Below, one piece after another: positions 1 through 8,986 of a stretch of 64,000 bases of DNA. The position numbers and the translations under genes are program-made. Under the pieces are notes generated by a model, which saw nothing but the letters and a program-made list of their open reading frames with translations, had not been told where the DNA came from and did not search any database. Every line of letters begins with the position of its first letter. Positions within the stretch are counted from its first letter, which is position 1. The stretch spans positions 2,523,001 through 2,587,000 of the forward strand of contig NZ_LT629751.1 in NCBI RefSeq assembly GCF_900104805.1. Direction: 5' to 3'. The DNA comes from Pseudomonas oryzae (GTDB taxonomy: Bacteria; Pseudomonadota; Gammaproteobacteria; Pseudomonadales; Pseudomonadaceae).

Positions 1-422
1 CCGCCCTGGAGCAGCCGGCCGCCTCGGCGCCGGCCGAATCTGCAGCACCGGCCAAGGCCGAGATCGACCCGCTGAAGAAGGCCAAGGTCGAACTGGCGAT
101 GAAGCGCGCCGAACTGAAGAAGGCCGAGAAGGCCGGCGCCGACGAGGCCGAGCTGGCGAAGTTGCGCGAGGCCCTGGCGGGCGCCGAGCAGGCCCTGCAC
201 GCCGCCGAGGACGCTTCCAGCAAGCCGGCGCCGGAGCTGGTGCGCACCGACAAGCGCCCCATCGACGAGACCACCCGTGCGCTGAAGACCGAAGTGGCCT
301 TCGCCCGCGCCGACCTGCGCAAGCTGGAGCGTGACGAGAACGCCGACCCGGCGGCGCTGGACGCCGCCCGCGCGCGCCTGGCCGAGGCTGAAGGCAAGCT
401 GGCTGAGCAGCAGAGCACATGA
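1..422 (+). CDS. rnfC: RnfC/RsxC, C-terminal end (partial, runs off window start)
   Basis: The frame is open from base 3 and ends at a TGA at 420-422. It encodes an Ala/Lys/Glu-rich, coiled-coil-like tail made of repeated segments of the kind AELKKAEKAGA and RADLRKLERDE. Such low-complexity tails are typical of the C-terminus of RnfC, the NADH- and Fe-S-binding peripheral subunit of the Rnf/Rsx membrane electron-transport complex. The Fe-S and NADH domains lie upstream of the window. Identity rests on this tail and on rnfD, rnfG and rnfE following on the same strand. Confidence 0.8.
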   Translation, partial: ALEQPAASAPAESAAPAKAEIDPLKKAKVELAMKRAELKKAEKAGADEAELAKLREALAGAEQALHAAEDASSKPAPELVRTDKRPIDETTRALKTEVAFARADLRKLERDENADPAALDAARARLAEAEGKLAEQQST

Positions 423-423
423 C

Positions 424-540
424 CGTAGGGTGGGTTAGGCCAAAGGCCGTGACCCACCACCCGGCCGCAAGGTCGGCCAGGATGTGCCGGCTCTTGCCGG
501 CATTGGTGGGTCACGCCGCAGGCGGCTGACCCACCCTACG
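424..540. repeat. Nested inverted-repeat element between rnfC and rnfD
   Basis: Outer arms CGTAGGGTGGGT (424-435) and ACCCACCCTACG (529-540) are perfect reverse complements. An inner pair GTGACCCACCA (449-459) and TGGTGGGTCAC (504-514) is also perfect. The whole 117-nt element could fold as a cruciform or as two adjacent hairpins. It resembles dispersed REP/BIME-like intergenic repeats of proteobacteria. It sits inside the rnf operon, so it may cause partial termination or stabilise mRNA ends (inference). Confidence 0.75.
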
Positions 541-614
541 CAACCCAGATCATCGCCGGCCGCAGCCGGCTGGTGGAGGGCAACCTCCCCATGCGCACAG
601 ACAACGGAGCATCA

Positions 615-1670
615 ATGGCACTGCCCCGCATCACCTCGCCCCACGCCACGGGCCACAACCGCACCCAGCGGGTCATGCAGCTGGTGCTGCTGGCGACCGT
701 GCCCGGCATCCTGCTGCTGACCTGGCTGTATGGTTTCGGCACCCTGATCAACCTGTGCTGGGCCAGCGCCGTCGCCCTCGGCTGCGAGGCGGCGGTGCTG
801 CGCCTGCGCCAGCGCCCGGTGGCCTTCTTCCTGCGCGACTACAGCGCGGTGCTCACCGCCGTGCTGCTGGCCCTGGCCCTGCCGCCCTACTCGCCCTGGT
901 GGCTGACCCTGGTGGCCACCGCCTTCGCCATCGTGTTCGGCAAGCAGCTGTTCGGCGGCCTCGGCCAGAACCCGTTCAACCCGGCGATGCTCGGCTACGT
1001 GGTGGCGCTGATCTCCTTCCCGGTGGAGATGACCAGCTGGCCGGCGCCGCGCGGCTTCGAGGCGGTCACCCCGACCCTCGGCCTGGTCGAGGGCCTGCAG
1101 CGCATCCTCGGCCTCACCGCCGGCCTGCCGGACGCCTGGACCCAGGCCACCGCGCTGGACGCGCTCAAGGTCAACAAGAGCCTGACCATGGCCGAGCTGT
1201 GGGCCGGCAACCCCGCCTTCGGCAACTTCGGCGGCTACGGCAGCGAGGCCGTCAACCTGGCGTTCCTCGCCGGCGGCCTGTTCCTGCTGTACAAGCGCGT
1301 GTTCACCTGGCATGCCCCGCTCGGCATGCTCGCCGCCCTGGCGCTGATGAGCCTGCTGTTCTGGAACGGCTCGGGCTCCGACTCCAATGGCTCGCCGCTG
1401 TTCCACCTGCTCACCGGCGCGACCATGCTCGGCGCCTTCTTCATCGTCACCGATCCGGTATCAGGCGCCACCAGCGTGCTCGGCCGGCTGATCTTCGGCG
1501 CCGGCGTCGGCATGCTGGCCTACGTGATCCGCGCCTGGGGCGGCTATCCGGACGGCGTGGCCTTCGCCGTGCTGCTGATGAACCTGGCCGCGCCGACCAT
1601 CGACTACTACACCCGTCCGCGCACCTACGGCCACCGCAAGCCGGAACGCGGCTTCAAGCTGGGAGACTGA
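615..1670 (+). CDS. rnfD: RnfD/RsxD, electron-transport complex membrane subunit
   Basis: 351-residue polytopic membrane protein of the Rnf complex, which couples NADH, ferredoxin or SoxR redox chemistry to ion flow across the inner membrane. Many hydrophobic segments are visible, and the family region [20 protein letters not shown] is present. The central loop is where the family carries a covalent flavin. I chose ATG 615 ([11 protein letters not shown]) because GGAG lies about 6 nt upstream; the frame is also open from 573 but without a ribosome site. rnfG follows 4 nt downstream. Confidence 0.95.
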   Translation: MALPRITSPHATGHNRTQRVMQLVLLATVPGILLLTWLYGFGTLINLCWASAVALGCEAAVLRLRQRPVAFFLRDYSAVLTAVLLALALPPYSPWWLTLVATAFAIVFGKQLFGGLGQNPFNPAMLGYVVALISFPVEMTSWPAPRGFEAVTPTLGLVEGLQRILGLTAGLPDAWTQATALDALKVNKSLTMAELWAGNPAFGNFGGYGSEAVNLAFLAGGLFLLYKRVFTWHAPLGMLAALALMSLLFWNGSGSDSNGSPLFHLLTGATMLGAFFIVTDPVSGATSVLGRLIFGAGVGMLAYVIRAWGGYPDGVAFAVLLMNLAAPTIDYYTRPRTYGHRKPERGFKLGD

Positions 1671-1674
1671 GGAC

Positions 1675-2343
1675 ATGCTGCCGGAAATGCCGCGTTCGAT
1701 GCTGAGGAACGCCCTGATCCTCGGCCTGTTCGCCGTCGCCACCGTCGGCGTGGTGGCTATCACCCAGCAGGGTACCGCCACGCGTATCGAGCAGGCCGAG
1801 CGCGAGGCCCAGGTGCGCGCGCTGGCCGAGATCCTCCCCGCCGAAAGCTACGACAACCACCTGCTGGACAACCGCCTGCAGCTCGCCGATCCGCTGCTTG
1901 GCAGCGCCGGTCCGCTGCCGGCCTACCTGGCGCTCAAGGGCGGCCAGCCGAGCGCCGTCATCCTCCAGGCCATCGCCCCGGACGGCTACAGCGGCAGCAT
2001 CCGCCTGCTGATCGGCATCCACGCCGACGGCCGCCTGGCCGGCGTGCGCGTGCTTGCCCACAAGGAAACCCCGGGCCTCGGCGACAAGATCGAGCTGGCC
2101 AAGAGCCCCTGGGTGCTGGCCTTCAACGGCAAGTCGCTGAGCGATCCGGACGAGGCCGGCTGGGCGGTGAAGAAGGATCAGGGTCAGTTCGACCAGTTCG
2201 CCGGCGCCACCATCACCCCGCGTGCGGTGGTCAAGGCCGTGCACCATGCCCTGCAGTACTTCGATGCCCACAAGGCCGAACTGTTCGCCCGGATCGCCAC
2301 CGCGCCGGCGGCTGCGGCCCCCGCCGAGGAGCGCGCACAATGA
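1675..2343 (+). CDS. rnfG: RnfG/RsxG, periplasmic flavoprotein subunit
   Basis: 222 residues with an N-terminal membrane anchor (about residues 10-30) and a periplasmic FMN-binding domain. The motif [10 protein letters not shown] near the C-terminus contains the threonine to which RnfG proteins attach FMN as a phosphoester. GAGG at the end of rnfD provides the ribosome site. The stop overlaps the start of rnfE (ATGA), indicating translational coupling. Confidence 0.95.
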   Translation: MLPEMPRSMLRNALILGLFAVATVGVVAITQQGTATRIEQAEREAQVRALAEILPAESYDNHLLDNRLQLADPLLGSAGPLPAYLALKGGQPSAVILQAIAPDGYSGSIRLLIGIHADGRLAGVRVLAHKETPGLGDKIELAKSPWVLAFNGKSLSDPDEAGWAVKKDQGQFDQFAGATITPRAVVKAVHHALQYFDAHKAELFARIATAPAAAAPAEERAQ

Positions 2344-3056
2344 GCCAGAGCTACCGCGAAATCGCCGTCAACGGCCTGTGGAAGAACAACCCCGGCCTGG
2401 TCCAGCTGCTCGGCCTGTGCCCGCTGCTCGGCACCAGCAACTCGACGGTCAACGCCCTCGGCCTGGGCCTGGCCACCGCGCTGGTGCTGGCCTGCTCCAA
2501 CGCCGCGGTGTCGTCCATCCGCAGCGTGACGCAGACCGCCGTGCGCCTGCCGGCCTTCGTGATGATCATCGCCGCGCTGACCACCTGCATCGAACTGCTG
2601 ATGCAGGCGTTCACCTACGAGCTGTACCAGATACTCGGCATCTTCATCCCGCTGATCACCACCAACTGCATCATCCTCGGCCGCGCCGACGGTTTCGCCG
2701 CGAAGAACGGCATCGCCCGCTCGGCGTTCGACGGCCTGATGATGGGCATCGGCTTCGGCCTGGTACTGCTGGCACTCGGCGCCATCCGCGAACTGCTCGG
2801 CACCGGCACGCTGTTCGCCAACATGGAGCTGCTGTTCGGCCCGATCGCCGCCGACTGGGAGCTCAACCTGTTCGGCAGCGACTACAAGGGCTTCCTGCTG
2901 GCCATCCTGCCGCCTGGCGCCTTCCTCGTGCTGGGCCTGCTGATCGCCGGCAAGAACATCCTCGACGAACGCGCCGAGGCGCGCGCCAAGGCCAGTGCAC
3001 CGACCCCGGAACCGGCGCCGAGCCGCCGCGTGCGGGTCACCGGCGTGGTGGAGTGA
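2340..3056 (+). CDS. rnfE: RnfE/RsxE, electron-transport complex membrane subunit
   Basis: 238 residues. Polytopic inner-membrane protein of the Rnf complex, homologous to RnfA and NqrD. It has family features such as the early [21 protein letters not shown]-like region (here [16 protein letters not shown]) and a central [13 protein letters not shown] segment. The ATG overlaps the rnfG stop by 4 nt. The C-terminus carries a Pro/Ala-rich cytoplasmic extension. nth begins 4 nt downstream, as in other Pseudomonas genomes. Confidence 0.95.
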   Translation: MSQSYREIAVNGLWKNNPGLVQLLGLCPLLGTSNSTVNALGLGLATALVLACSNAAVSSIRSVTQTAVRLPAFVMIIAALTTCIELLMQAFTYELYQILGIFIPLITTNCIILGRADGFAAKNGIARSAFDGLMMGIGFGLVLLALGAIRELLGTGTLFANMELLFGPIAADWELNLFGSDYKGFLLAILPPGAFLVLGLLIAGKNILDERAEARAKASAPTPEPAPSRRVRVTGVVE

Positions 3057-3060
3057 AAGC

Positions 3061-3699
3061 ATGAATGCCGCCAAGCGCGCGGAGATCTTCCGCCGCCTGA
3101 AGGAAGACAATCCCGAGCCGAGCACCGAGCTCGAATACCAGAGCGTCTTCGAGCTGCTGGTGGCGGTGATCCTCTCCGCCCAGGCCACCGACGTCGGCGT
3201 CAACAAGGCCACGGCGAAGCTGTTCCCGGTGGCCAACACCCCGGAGGCGATCCACGCCCTCGGCGTCGAGGGCCTCGAGCAGTACATCAAGACCATCGGC
3301 CTGTACCGCAGCAAGGCGAAGAACGTCATCGAGGCCTGCCGCCTGCTGATCGAAAAGCACAACAGTGTCGTGCCGAACACCCGCGAGGAGCTGGAGGCGC
3401 TGCCCGGCGTCGGCCGCAAGACCGCCAACGTGGTGCTCAACACCGCCTTCCGCCAGCCGGCCATGGCGGTCGACACCCACATCTTCCGGGTCAGCAACCG
3501 CACCGGTATCGCCCCCGGCAAGACCGTGCTGGAGGTGGAGAAGAAGCTGGTGAAGTTCGTGCCCAGGGAATACCTGCTCGACGCCCACCACTGGCTGATC
3601 CTGCACGGCCGCTACGTGTGCAAGGCGCGCAAGCCGCAGTGCGGCAGTTGCCGGATCGAAGACCTGTGCGAGTACAAGCACAAGACTTCGGACGATTGA
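3061..3699 (+). CDS. nth: Endonuclease III (DNA glycosylase/AP lyase)
   Basis: 212 residues. Removes oxidised pyrimidines and cuts abasic sites in base-excision repair. The helix-hairpin-helix LPGVGRKTANVV spans 114-125 with catalytic Lys120. The catalytic aspartate is Asp138 (AVDTH). The [4Fe-4S] ligands Cys187, 194, 197 and 203 have the canonical C-X6-C-X2-C-X5-C spacing. ATG 3061 follows rnfE immediately, so nth is the last gene of the rnf operon. Confidence 0.97.
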   Translation: MNAAKRAEIFRRLKEDNPEPSTELEYQSVFELLVAVILSAQATDVGVNKATAKLFPVANTPEAIHALGVEGLEQYIKTIGLYRSKAKNVIEACRLLIEKHNSVVPNTREELEALPGVGRKTANVVLNTAFRQPAMAVDTHIFRVSNRTGIAPGKTVLEVEKKLVKFVPREYLLDAHHWLILHGRYVCKARKPQCGSCRIEDLCEYKHKTSDD

Positions 3700-3740
3700 A
3701 TCGATATACGATCTCATCGCCAGCGATAAAAAAAATCTTT

Positions 3741-3769
3741 TTTACCCCCTTCGGCTTTGCCGCTATAAG
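3741..3769 (+). promoter_or_regulatory. Candidate sigma-70 promoter for the PA3496-like gene
   Basis: An AT-rich island in otherwise GC-rich DNA holds TTTACC (3741-3746), a 17-nt spacer and TATAAG (3764-3769), 43 nt before the start codon at 3812. Prediction from consensus only. Confidence 0.45.
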
Positions 3770-3811
3770 GTGCGCGAAACGCCCTCTGATTTTCTAGTGG
3801 AGCCGCACGCC

Positions 3812-3997
3812 ATGGCACAAGCCAAGACCGACCTCGACCTGGAAGAAGACTTCGTCGTCGACGCCGAACCGGATGACGCCGAAGCCAAGGATGCCCCGAC
3901 CAGCAAGACCAACCTGGCCAAGCGGCGCGTGATCGACAACCTGCTCGAGGAGCGTCGCCTGAAGAGACAACTGGCCGATTACGACTTCGACCTGTAA
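3812..3997 (+). CDS. PA3496-family small protein (putative envelope integrity protein)
   Basis: 61 residues, very acidic N-terminus ([16 protein letters not shown]) and a basic, helical C-terminal half ([24 protein letters not shown]). There is no signal peptide or membrane segment. It matches the small conserved Pseudomonas protein found directly after nth, sometimes named a putative envelope integrity protein; no biochemical role is known to me. ATG 3812 is preceded by a GTGGAG ribosome site and the promoter at 3741-3769. Confidence 0.75.
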   Translation: MAQAKTDLDLEEDFVVDAEPDDAEAKDAPTSKTNLAKRRVIDNLLEERRLKRQLADYDFDL

Positions 3998-4058
3998 CCG
4001 ACCAGCGCCACGCCTCCCGCCTTCCCGCCCGCCCCGTCTCTTGGGGTGGGCGCCTACC

Positions 4059-4077
4059 GCCCGCCCGGGCGGGCTTT
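4059..4077 (+). terminator. GC-rich palindrome with T-tract, probable terminator
   Basis: GCCCGCCCGGGCGGGC at 4059-4074 is a perfect 16-bp palindrome followed by TTT, 62 nt after the PA3496-like stop. Confidence 0.55.
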
Positions 4078-4215
4078 GCCAGCCGCCATCGCCCACCGTA
4101 CAATCGCGCCCCTTCTGCACGGGGGTCCGCCCCGTGCCCCGCAGCAAACGGACGGCGCTGCGCCGTCGTCGACGACTGCGGCGTGGTGGAGTCCGCAACC
4201 ACCACGAGACAGTCC

Positions 4216-5439
4216 ATGAGCAACACCATCGCTACGCCGCTGCCGCTTCTGCAGCGGCTCGCCCGCACCAGTCTGGTCGGCCAGATCGTCCTCGGCCTGA
4301 TCGCCGGCATCCTGCTGGCCACGCTCGCCCCGCAGGCAGCCCAATCCGTCGGTTTCGTCGGTAACCTGTTCGTCGCCGCGCTCAAGGCCGTGGCCCCGCC
4401 GCTGGTGTTCCTGCTGGTGACCTCGGCCATCGCCAGCCACAAGCGCGGCCAGGCCACCCATATCCGCCCGGTGCTCGCCCTGTACCTGATCAGTACCCTG
4501 GCCGCCGCCCTGGTCGGCGTCGGCGCCAGCTTCCTGTTCCCCTCGACACTGGTGCTGAGCGGCAGCGGCCCTGCGGCCAGCGCGCCCGGCGGCATCGGCG
4601 AGGTGCTGGTCTCGCTGCTGGGCAACCTGCTGGCCAATCCGGTGGACGCCCTGCTCAAGGCCAACTTCATCGGCATCCTGGCCTGGGCCGTCGGCCTCGG
4701 CATCGCCCTGCGCCATGCCAGCGATACCACCCGCACCGTGCTGCACGACCTGTCGCAGGGCATGACCCTGATCGTCCGCGTGGTGATCCGCTTCGCGCCG
4801 CTGGGCGCCTTCGGCCTGGTCGCCGCGGCGCTGGCGGAGGCCGGCCTCGACGCGCTGCTCGGCTATGCCCGTCTGCTGGCGGTGCTGGTCGGCTGCATGC
4901 TGCTGATCGCGCTGGTGGTCAACCCGCTGATCGTGTACTGGAAGATCCGCCGCAACCCCTACCCGCTGGTGTTCACCTGCCTGCGCGAGAGCGGCCTCAC
5001 CGCCTTCTTCACCCGCAGCTCAGCGGCCAACATTCCGGTCAACCTGCAGCTGTGCGAGCGCCTCGGCCTGCACGAGGACACCTACTCGGTGTCGATCCCG
5101 CTCGGCGCCACCATCAACATGGCCGGCGCGGCCATCACCATCAGCGTGCTGAGCCTGGCCGCGGTGCACACCCTGGGCATCGCCGTCGACCTCCCCACCG
5201 CCCTGCTGCTGTGCGTGATCGCCTCGATCAGCGCCGCCGGCGTGTCCGGCGTGGCCGGTGGCTCGCTGCTGCTGATCCCGCTGGCCACCAGCCTGTTCGG
5301 CATCCCCAGCGAGATCGCCATGCAGGTGGTGGCCATCGGCTTCATCATCAGCATCGTCCAGGACTCGGCCGAGACCGCGCTGAACTCCTCCACCGACGTG
5401 CTGCTCACCGCCGCCGCCTGCCTGGCGCAGCAGGACTGA
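4216..5439 (+). CDS. sstT: Serine/threonine:Na+ symporter SstT
   Basis: 407-residue dicarboxylate/amino acid:cation symporter-family protein. It agrees closely with E. coli SstT through conserved stretches such as [43 protein letters not shown] and [14 protein letters not shown]. Those regions form the HP1/HP2 re-entrant loops and the substrate- and Na+-binding core. It should import L-serine and L-threonine with sodium across the inner membrane. ATG 4216 (MSNTIATPL) is chosen over an upstream in-frame ATG at 4183 because the homology begins there and GAGA precedes it. Single-gene unit. Confidence 0.93.
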   Translation: MSNTIATPLPLLQRLARTSLVGQIVLGLIAGILLATLAPQAAQSVGFVGNLFVAALKAVAPPLVFLLVTSAIASHKRGQATHIRPVLALYLISTLAAALVGVGASFLFPSTLVLSGSGPAASAPGGIGEVLVSLLGNLLANPVDALLKANFIGILAWAVGLGIALRHASDTTRTVLHDLSQGMTLIVRVVIRFAPLGAFGLVAAALAEAGLDALLGYARLLAVLVGCMLLIALVVNPLIVYWKIRRNPYPLVFTCLRESGLTAFFTRSSAANIPVNLQLCERLGLHEDTYSVSIPLGATINMAGAAITISVLSLAAVHTLGIAVDLPTALLLCVIASISAAGVSGVAGGSLLLIPLATSLFGIPSEIAMQVVAIGFIISIVQDSAETALNSSTDVLLTAAACLAQQD

Positions 5440-5485
5440 CAGCAGCGACTCCGGGCCTGCGCAGGGCAGGCCCGGAATCGCTGAC

Positions 5486-6853
5486 TCAGACGCCGGCGAC
5501 GGGGAACACCAGGACGAAGCAGGTGCCCTCAACACCGCTCGACACCAGCACGCTGCCGCCGTGCAGCTGCATGATCGAACGCACGATGGCCAGGCCGAGG
5601 CCGCCGGTGTCGCCCGGCTGGGCGCGCGAAGGGTCGCAGCGGTAGAAGCGCTCGAACAGCCGCGGCTGGTGTTCGGCACCGATCGGCTCGCCCGCGTTGT
5701 GCACGGCGATCTCCAGCGCCGTCGCCGTGCGCCGGCTGTCGATGCTCACCGCGGTGCCCGGCGTAGCGTGGCGCAGGGCGTTGGCCAGCAGGTTGGCCAG
5801 CGCGCGGCGCAGCAGCTGGGCGTCGGCCTGCAGGCTGCCCTGCGCGCGATTGACCAGGCGCAGCTCGCGCTCCTCGGCCATGCCCTCGAAGTACTCGCAG
5901 AGCTGATCGACCAGCGCGGCCAGCTCGACCGTCTCGCGGCTGACCGAGGCCTGCGGCTGCTCGCTGCGGGCGAGGAACAGCATGCTGTCGATCATCCGCG
6001 CCAGCCGCTCGTACTCCTCCAGGCAGGAGGCCAGCAGGTTCTCGTACTCCTCCGCCGTGCGCGGCTGGCGCAGGGTCTGCTGGGTCTGCCCCATCAGGTT
6101 GCCCAGCGGCGTGCGCATCTCGTGGGCGAGGTCCTCGGAGAAACGCGACAGCTGGGCGAAGCCGTCCTCCAGGCGGGCGAGCATGCGGTCGAGGGCGACG
6201 CTCAGGCCGCGCAGCTCGCTGACCTGCTCGCCGCCGGCCAGGCGCAGGTGCAGGTGCTGCACGTCGATACCCTCGGCGCGCGCCGCCAGCCGGCGCAGCG
6301 GACGCAGGGCGCGCTGGCTGACCGCCCAGCCGAGCAGGAAGGCCAGCAGCGCGCCGACCGCCAGCGCCAGCCACAGCTTGAGCCGGTAGGCGGCGAGCAT
6401 CTGCCCACGCTCGGCGAGCAGCTTGCCGGCCACTAGGGTCAGCGCGCCGCCGTCGCCGGCCACCTGCAGCCAGGCCAGCCGCGCTGCGCCGTCGGCACTG
6501 TCGGCCAGGCGCACCTGCGCCGTCGCCGCCAGGCGCGGCAACGCCAGCTGCGCCGGGTTGACCTCGATCAGCGCGCGGCCCTCGGCGTCGAGCAGCCACA
6601 GCAGGCTGTCGCGGTTGCCGAGCATGTTGCCGTACAGCTGCGGACGCTGGCGCAGCGCATCGATGCTGGCGCTGTCGTCGAGCAGCCCGTGCATGCGCTC
6701 GAGACGGCCAAGCAGGGCCTGGTCGTCGCGCCAGGCGATCTCGCGCGCCAACGAGGCGTACAGGTAGAAGCCGATGGCGCCGAGCAGCAGCACGCCGACC
6801 AGGGCGAACAGCAGCGCCAGGCGCAGGCTCAGGGCGCGCGGCCACAGCCTCAC
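5486..6853 (-). CDS. Heavy-metal/oxidative-stress type sensor histidine kinase (CusS/HprS-like)
   Basis: 455 residues. TM1 at about 11-33, a periplasmic sensor loop, TM2 at about 157-178, HAMP at about 180-232, H-box [13 protein letters not shown] with phospho-accepting His244, then N and G boxes (GLGLAIV). The layout and H-box match the CusS/CopS/HprS group. It starts with GTG at 6851-6853, overlapping the response-regulator stop (GTGA), so the pair is translationally coupled. The copper or H2O2 signal is inferred from the family and from the divergent genes; no copper efflux genes lie nearby. Confidence 0.9.
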   Translation of the reverse strand: MRLWPRALSLRLALLFALVGVLLLGAIGFYLYASLAREIAWRDDQALLGRLERMHGLLDDSASIDALRQRPQLYGNMLGNRDSLLWLLDAEGRALIEVNPAQLALPRLAATAQVRLADSADGAARLAWLQVAGDGGALTLVAGKLLAERGQMLAAYRLKLWLALAVGALLAFLLGWAVSQRALRPLRRLAARAEGIDVQHLHLRLAGGEQVSELRGLSVALDRMLARLEDGFAQLSRFSEDLAHEMRTPLGNLMGQTQQTLRQPRTAEEYENLLASCLEEYERLARMIDSMLFLARSEQPQASVSRETVELAALVDQLCEYFEGMAEERELRLVNRAQGSLQADAQLLRRALANLLANALRHATPGTAVSIDSRRTATALEIAVHNAGEPIGAEHQPRLFERFYRCDPSRAQPGDTGGLGLAIVRSIMQLHGGSVLVSSGVEGTCFVLVFPVAGV

Positions 6854-7521
6854 TCCGCCACCTCCAGCACGTAGCCCATGCCGCGCACGGTGTGGATCAG
6901 CTTGCACGGGTAGGGATCGTCGACCTTGGCGCGCAGCCGGCGGATCGCCACGTCGACCACGTTGGTGTCGCTGTCGAAGTTCATCTGCCACACCTGCGAG
7001 GCGATGAAGGCGCGCGACAGCACCTCGCCCTCGCGGCTGAGCAGCAGGTGCAGCAGGGCGAACTCCTTGTTGGTCAGGTTGAGACGCTCGCCGCCGCGGG
7101 TCACCCGGCGGCGCAGCAGGTCGAGTTCGAGGTCGGCGACCTGGAAGCGCTCGATCTCCCGCGGCGGGCCACGGCGCAGCAGGCTGCGCACCCGCGCCAG
7201 CAGCTCGGCGTAGGAGAACGGCTTGACCAGGTAGTCGTCGGCGCCCAGTTCGAGGCCGCGCACCCGGTCCTCCACAGCGTCGCGGGCGGTGAGGAACAGC
7301 ACCGGGGTCGGCGCGCGGCGGCGGATCTCCTGCAGCACCTGCCAGCCGTCCAGACCCGGCAGCATGACGTCGAGGATGATCAGGTCGAACTCGCTCTCGC
7401 GGATCAGGTGCAGGCCGTCCAGGCCGTCGCGCGCCACCTCGACCAGATAGCCGTCCTCGCTCAGGCCCCGGCCCAGGTAGTCCGCCGTCTTCACCTCGTC
7501 TTCCACCACCAGTATGCGCAT
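6850..7521 (-). CDS. OmpR-family response regulator (HprR/CusR-like)
   Basis: 223 residues. Receiver domain with phospho-acceptor Asp51 ([10 protein letters not shown]) and conserved Lys in [10 protein letters not shown], then a C-terminal winged helix ending [11 protein letters not shown]...[11 protein letters not shown]. The sequence is of the CopR/CusR/IrlR/HprR group. It is transcribed away from hbpS/hiuH-like genes with an 18-bp HprR-like box between. That mirrors the E. coli hprRS-hiuH arrangement, so I infer autoregulation and control of the divergent genes. Symbol withheld because HprR and CusR are hard to separate by eye. Confidence 0.92.
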   Translation of the reverse strand: MRILVVEDEVKTADYLGRGLSEDGYLVEVARDGLDGLHLIRESEFDLIILDVMLPGLDGWQVLQEIRRRAPTPVLFLTARDAVEDRVRGLELGADDYLVKPFSYAELLARVRSLLRRGPPREIERFQVADLELDLLRRRVTRGGERLNLTNKEFALLHLLLSREGEVLSRAFIASQVWQMNFDSDTNVVDVAIRRLRAKVDDPYPCKLIHTVRGMGYVLEVAE

Positions 7522-7573
7522 CGTCGTCTCCTGCTCGCCGGCGCATAGGCTAGGCCTTCGCGGGCGTTTCGCC

Positions 7574-7591
7574 CATTACAAAGCGGTAATC
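7574..7591. promoter_or_regulatory. HprR/CusR-like operator box in the divergent promoter region
   Basis: CATTACAAAGCGGTAATC contains the inverted repeat ATTAC-N6-GTAAT. From memory, the E. coli HprR box is CATTACAAAATTGTAATG, with the same half-sites and the same 6-nt spacer. It lies 53 nt upstream of the response-regulator ATG and 72 nt upstream of the hbpS-like ATG, suited to control both directions. Confidence 0.75.
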
Positions 7592-7663
7592 CGCCGGCAA
7601 TCGGTTTGAGCGGCAGCGCCTGCGAGGATGGCGGCCGTTCCCAGCACAGCCACGGAGAAGCCC

Positions 7664-8164
7664 ATGTCCCAGCGTATCGCCCTGTTGTCCCTCCCGGGTC
7701 TCGCCCTGTGCGCCGCCAGTGCGCTGGCCGCACCAGCCGGCGTCGCCGAGCGCGCCGACGTATCCCTCGAGCTGGCCAACCGCCTGCTCGACGCCACCCT
7801 CGCCGCCTGTCATGCCGAAGGCCGCAGCGCGGTGGCCGCGGTGCTCGACCGCGGCGGCAACCTGGTCGCCCTGCAGCGCGACGACAACGTCGGCCCGCAC
7901 AACACCCTGGCCGCGCAGCGCAAGGCCTACACCGCGCTGTCGACCAAGACCCCCAGCGGCCTGCTCGCCGAGCGCGCCCGCAGCAACCCCGAGGCGGCCA
8001 ACCTCAACACCCTGGACGAGCTGCTGCTGCTCGGCGGCGGCCTGCCGCTGAAGGTCGGCGACCAGGTGATCGGCGCCATCGGCGTGGCCGGCGCCGGCGG
8101 CGCGGCCAACGACGAGGCCTGCGCGCAGCAGGCCATCGACCGCGTCCTTACGCAAACCCTCTGA
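7664..8164 (+). CDS. Exported GlcG/HbpS-family haem-binding-like protein
   Basis: 166 residues. Signal peptide at about 1-22 (hydrophobic, ending ALAAP), then one GlcG/HbpS (DUF336) domain with the conserved AVLDRGGNLVALQRDDNVGPHN region and a glycine-rich C-terminal part (IGAIGVAGAGGAANDEACAQQA). Known members bind haem extracellularly or in the periplasm and feed redox signals to sensor kinases (HbpS-SenS of Streptomyces). Start ATG 7664 follows GGAG. It is first in the unit divergent from the two-component genes, so a periplasmic redox role linked to that system is plausible but inferred. Confidence 0.8.
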   Translation: MSQRIALLSLPGLALCAASALAAPAGVAERADVSLELANRLLDATLAACHAEGRSAVAAVLDRGGNLVALQRDDNVGPHNTLAAQRKAYTALSTKTPSGLLAERARSNPEAANLNTLDELLLLGGGLPLKVGDQVIGAIGVAGAGGAANDEACAQQAIDRVLTQTL

Positions 8165-8197
8165 ACCTTGCCAATCCACTGACCGAGGAGATCCTCC

Positions 8198-8608
8198 ATG
8201 ACCCTGTTCAAGCAACTCTGCGCCGGCGCCCTGCTCGCCAGCCTGTCCTCCCTGGCGCTGGCCGCCGGCAACCCGCTCAGCGTGCACGTACTCAACCTGG
8301 AGAACGGCCTGCCCTCGCCGGGCGTCGAGGTGACCCTGGAGAAACAGGCCGGCAACGCCTGGCAGGCACTGAACAGCGCCACCACCAACGAGCAGGGCCG
8401 CATCACCGCGCTGTTCCCGGAAGGCAAGACGCTGGAGAAGGGCACCTACCGGGTGACCTTCAAGACCGGCGAGTGGTTCGCCGAGCACAAGGCGGCGACC
8501 TTCTTCCCCGAGGTGCCGGTGATCTTCAGCGCCGATGGCAGCGTGCCGCACTACCACATCCCGCTGCTGCTCAGCCCCTACGGCTACTCGACCTATCGCG
8601 GCAACTGA
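8198..8608 (+). CDS. hiuH: Periplasmic 5-hydroxyisourate hydrolase-like protein (transthyretin-related)
   Basis: 136 residues. Signal peptide at about 1-23, then a transthyretin-like fold closely resembling E. coli HiuH/YedX. The catalytic triad positions His30 (SVHVLN), Arg68 (GRI) and His120 (HYHIPLLLS) are conserved. The family C-terminal tetrapeptide YRGS is YRGN here (133-136). Known family activity is hydrolysis of 5-hydroxyisourate. In E. coli hiuH is also adjacent to hprRS and induced by H2O2 or copper. GAGGAG precedes ATG 8198. Confidence 0.87.
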   Translation: MTLFKQLCAGALLASLSSLALAAGNPLSVHVLNLENGLPSPGVEVTLEKQAGNAWQALNSATTNEQGRITALFPEGKTLEKGTYRVTFKTGEWFAEHKAATFFPEVPVIFSADGSVPHYHIPLLLSPYGYSTYRGN

Positions 8609-8680
8609 TCCTTCCGTCACCACTGCGCTCTGCCCCGTCGAGCGACGGCGGCAGGCGCCCCGCTTCCCACAGGTTCGACC

Positions 8681-8926
8681 ATGAACATGCGCCTCATCGC
8701 CCTGCCCCTGCTGCTCGCCGCCGGCCTCGCCCAGGCCCAGGACAGCGACGTGCAGCCCTACCGCTACGGCAGCCAGCCGGATATCGCGCGGGTGCTGCGG
8801 ATCGACACCCCCGCCAGCCCGCGCTGCGAAGTGGTCACCGCGGTCATGACCTACCGCGACTCCGCCGGCAGCCTGCGCCGGATGTCCTACCTGACCTCAT
8901 CCGAGGCCTGCACGCGGCAGAACTGA
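8681..8926 (+). CDS. DUF2790 small secreted protein
   Basis: 81 residues with signal peptide 1-20 (LLAAGLAQAQ). The mature protein has two cysteines (Cys49, Cys77) likely to form a disulfide, and the typical DUF2790 pattern PRCEVVTAVMTYRDSAG and LRRMSYLTSSEAC. Function unknown; the family is largely confined to Pseudomonas and relatives. It lies 72 nt after hiuH and before a strong terminator, so it is probably the third gene of the divergent stress-responsive unit. Confidence 0.75.
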   Translation: MNMRLIALPLLLAAGLAQAQDSDVQPYRYGSQPDIARVLRIDTPASPRCEVVTAVMTYRDSAGSLRRMSYLTSSEACTRQN

Positions 8927-8940
8927 ACGATCGCCCCGAA

Positions 8941-8976
8941 ACGACGAAGCCCCGCACGCTGGCGGGGCTTCGTCGT
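8941..8976. terminator. Intrinsic terminator between DUF2790 gene and gloA
   Basis: ACGACGAAGCCCCGC (8941-8955) pairs perfectly with GCGGGGCTTCGTCGT (8962-8976) around a 6-nt loop. It lies between convergent genes and could serve both. Confidence 0.75.
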
Positions 8977-8986
8977 GGCGGACTGT

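Noticed and set aside
573-614. Upstream in-frame extension of rnfD
   Set aside because: No ribosome site; family homology begins at 615, where GGAG is well placed.
5486-7521. Copper-resistance locus
   Set aside because: The regulator pair resembles CopRS, but no copA, copB, cusA or other copper gene lies in the window.
7574-7591. Interpretation as a classic CusR/CopR copper box
   Set aside because: Half-sites ATTAC/GTAAT fit HprR better than the recalled CusR form with TGACAA/TTGTCA, though cross-recognition is known, so only HprR/CusR-like is claimed.
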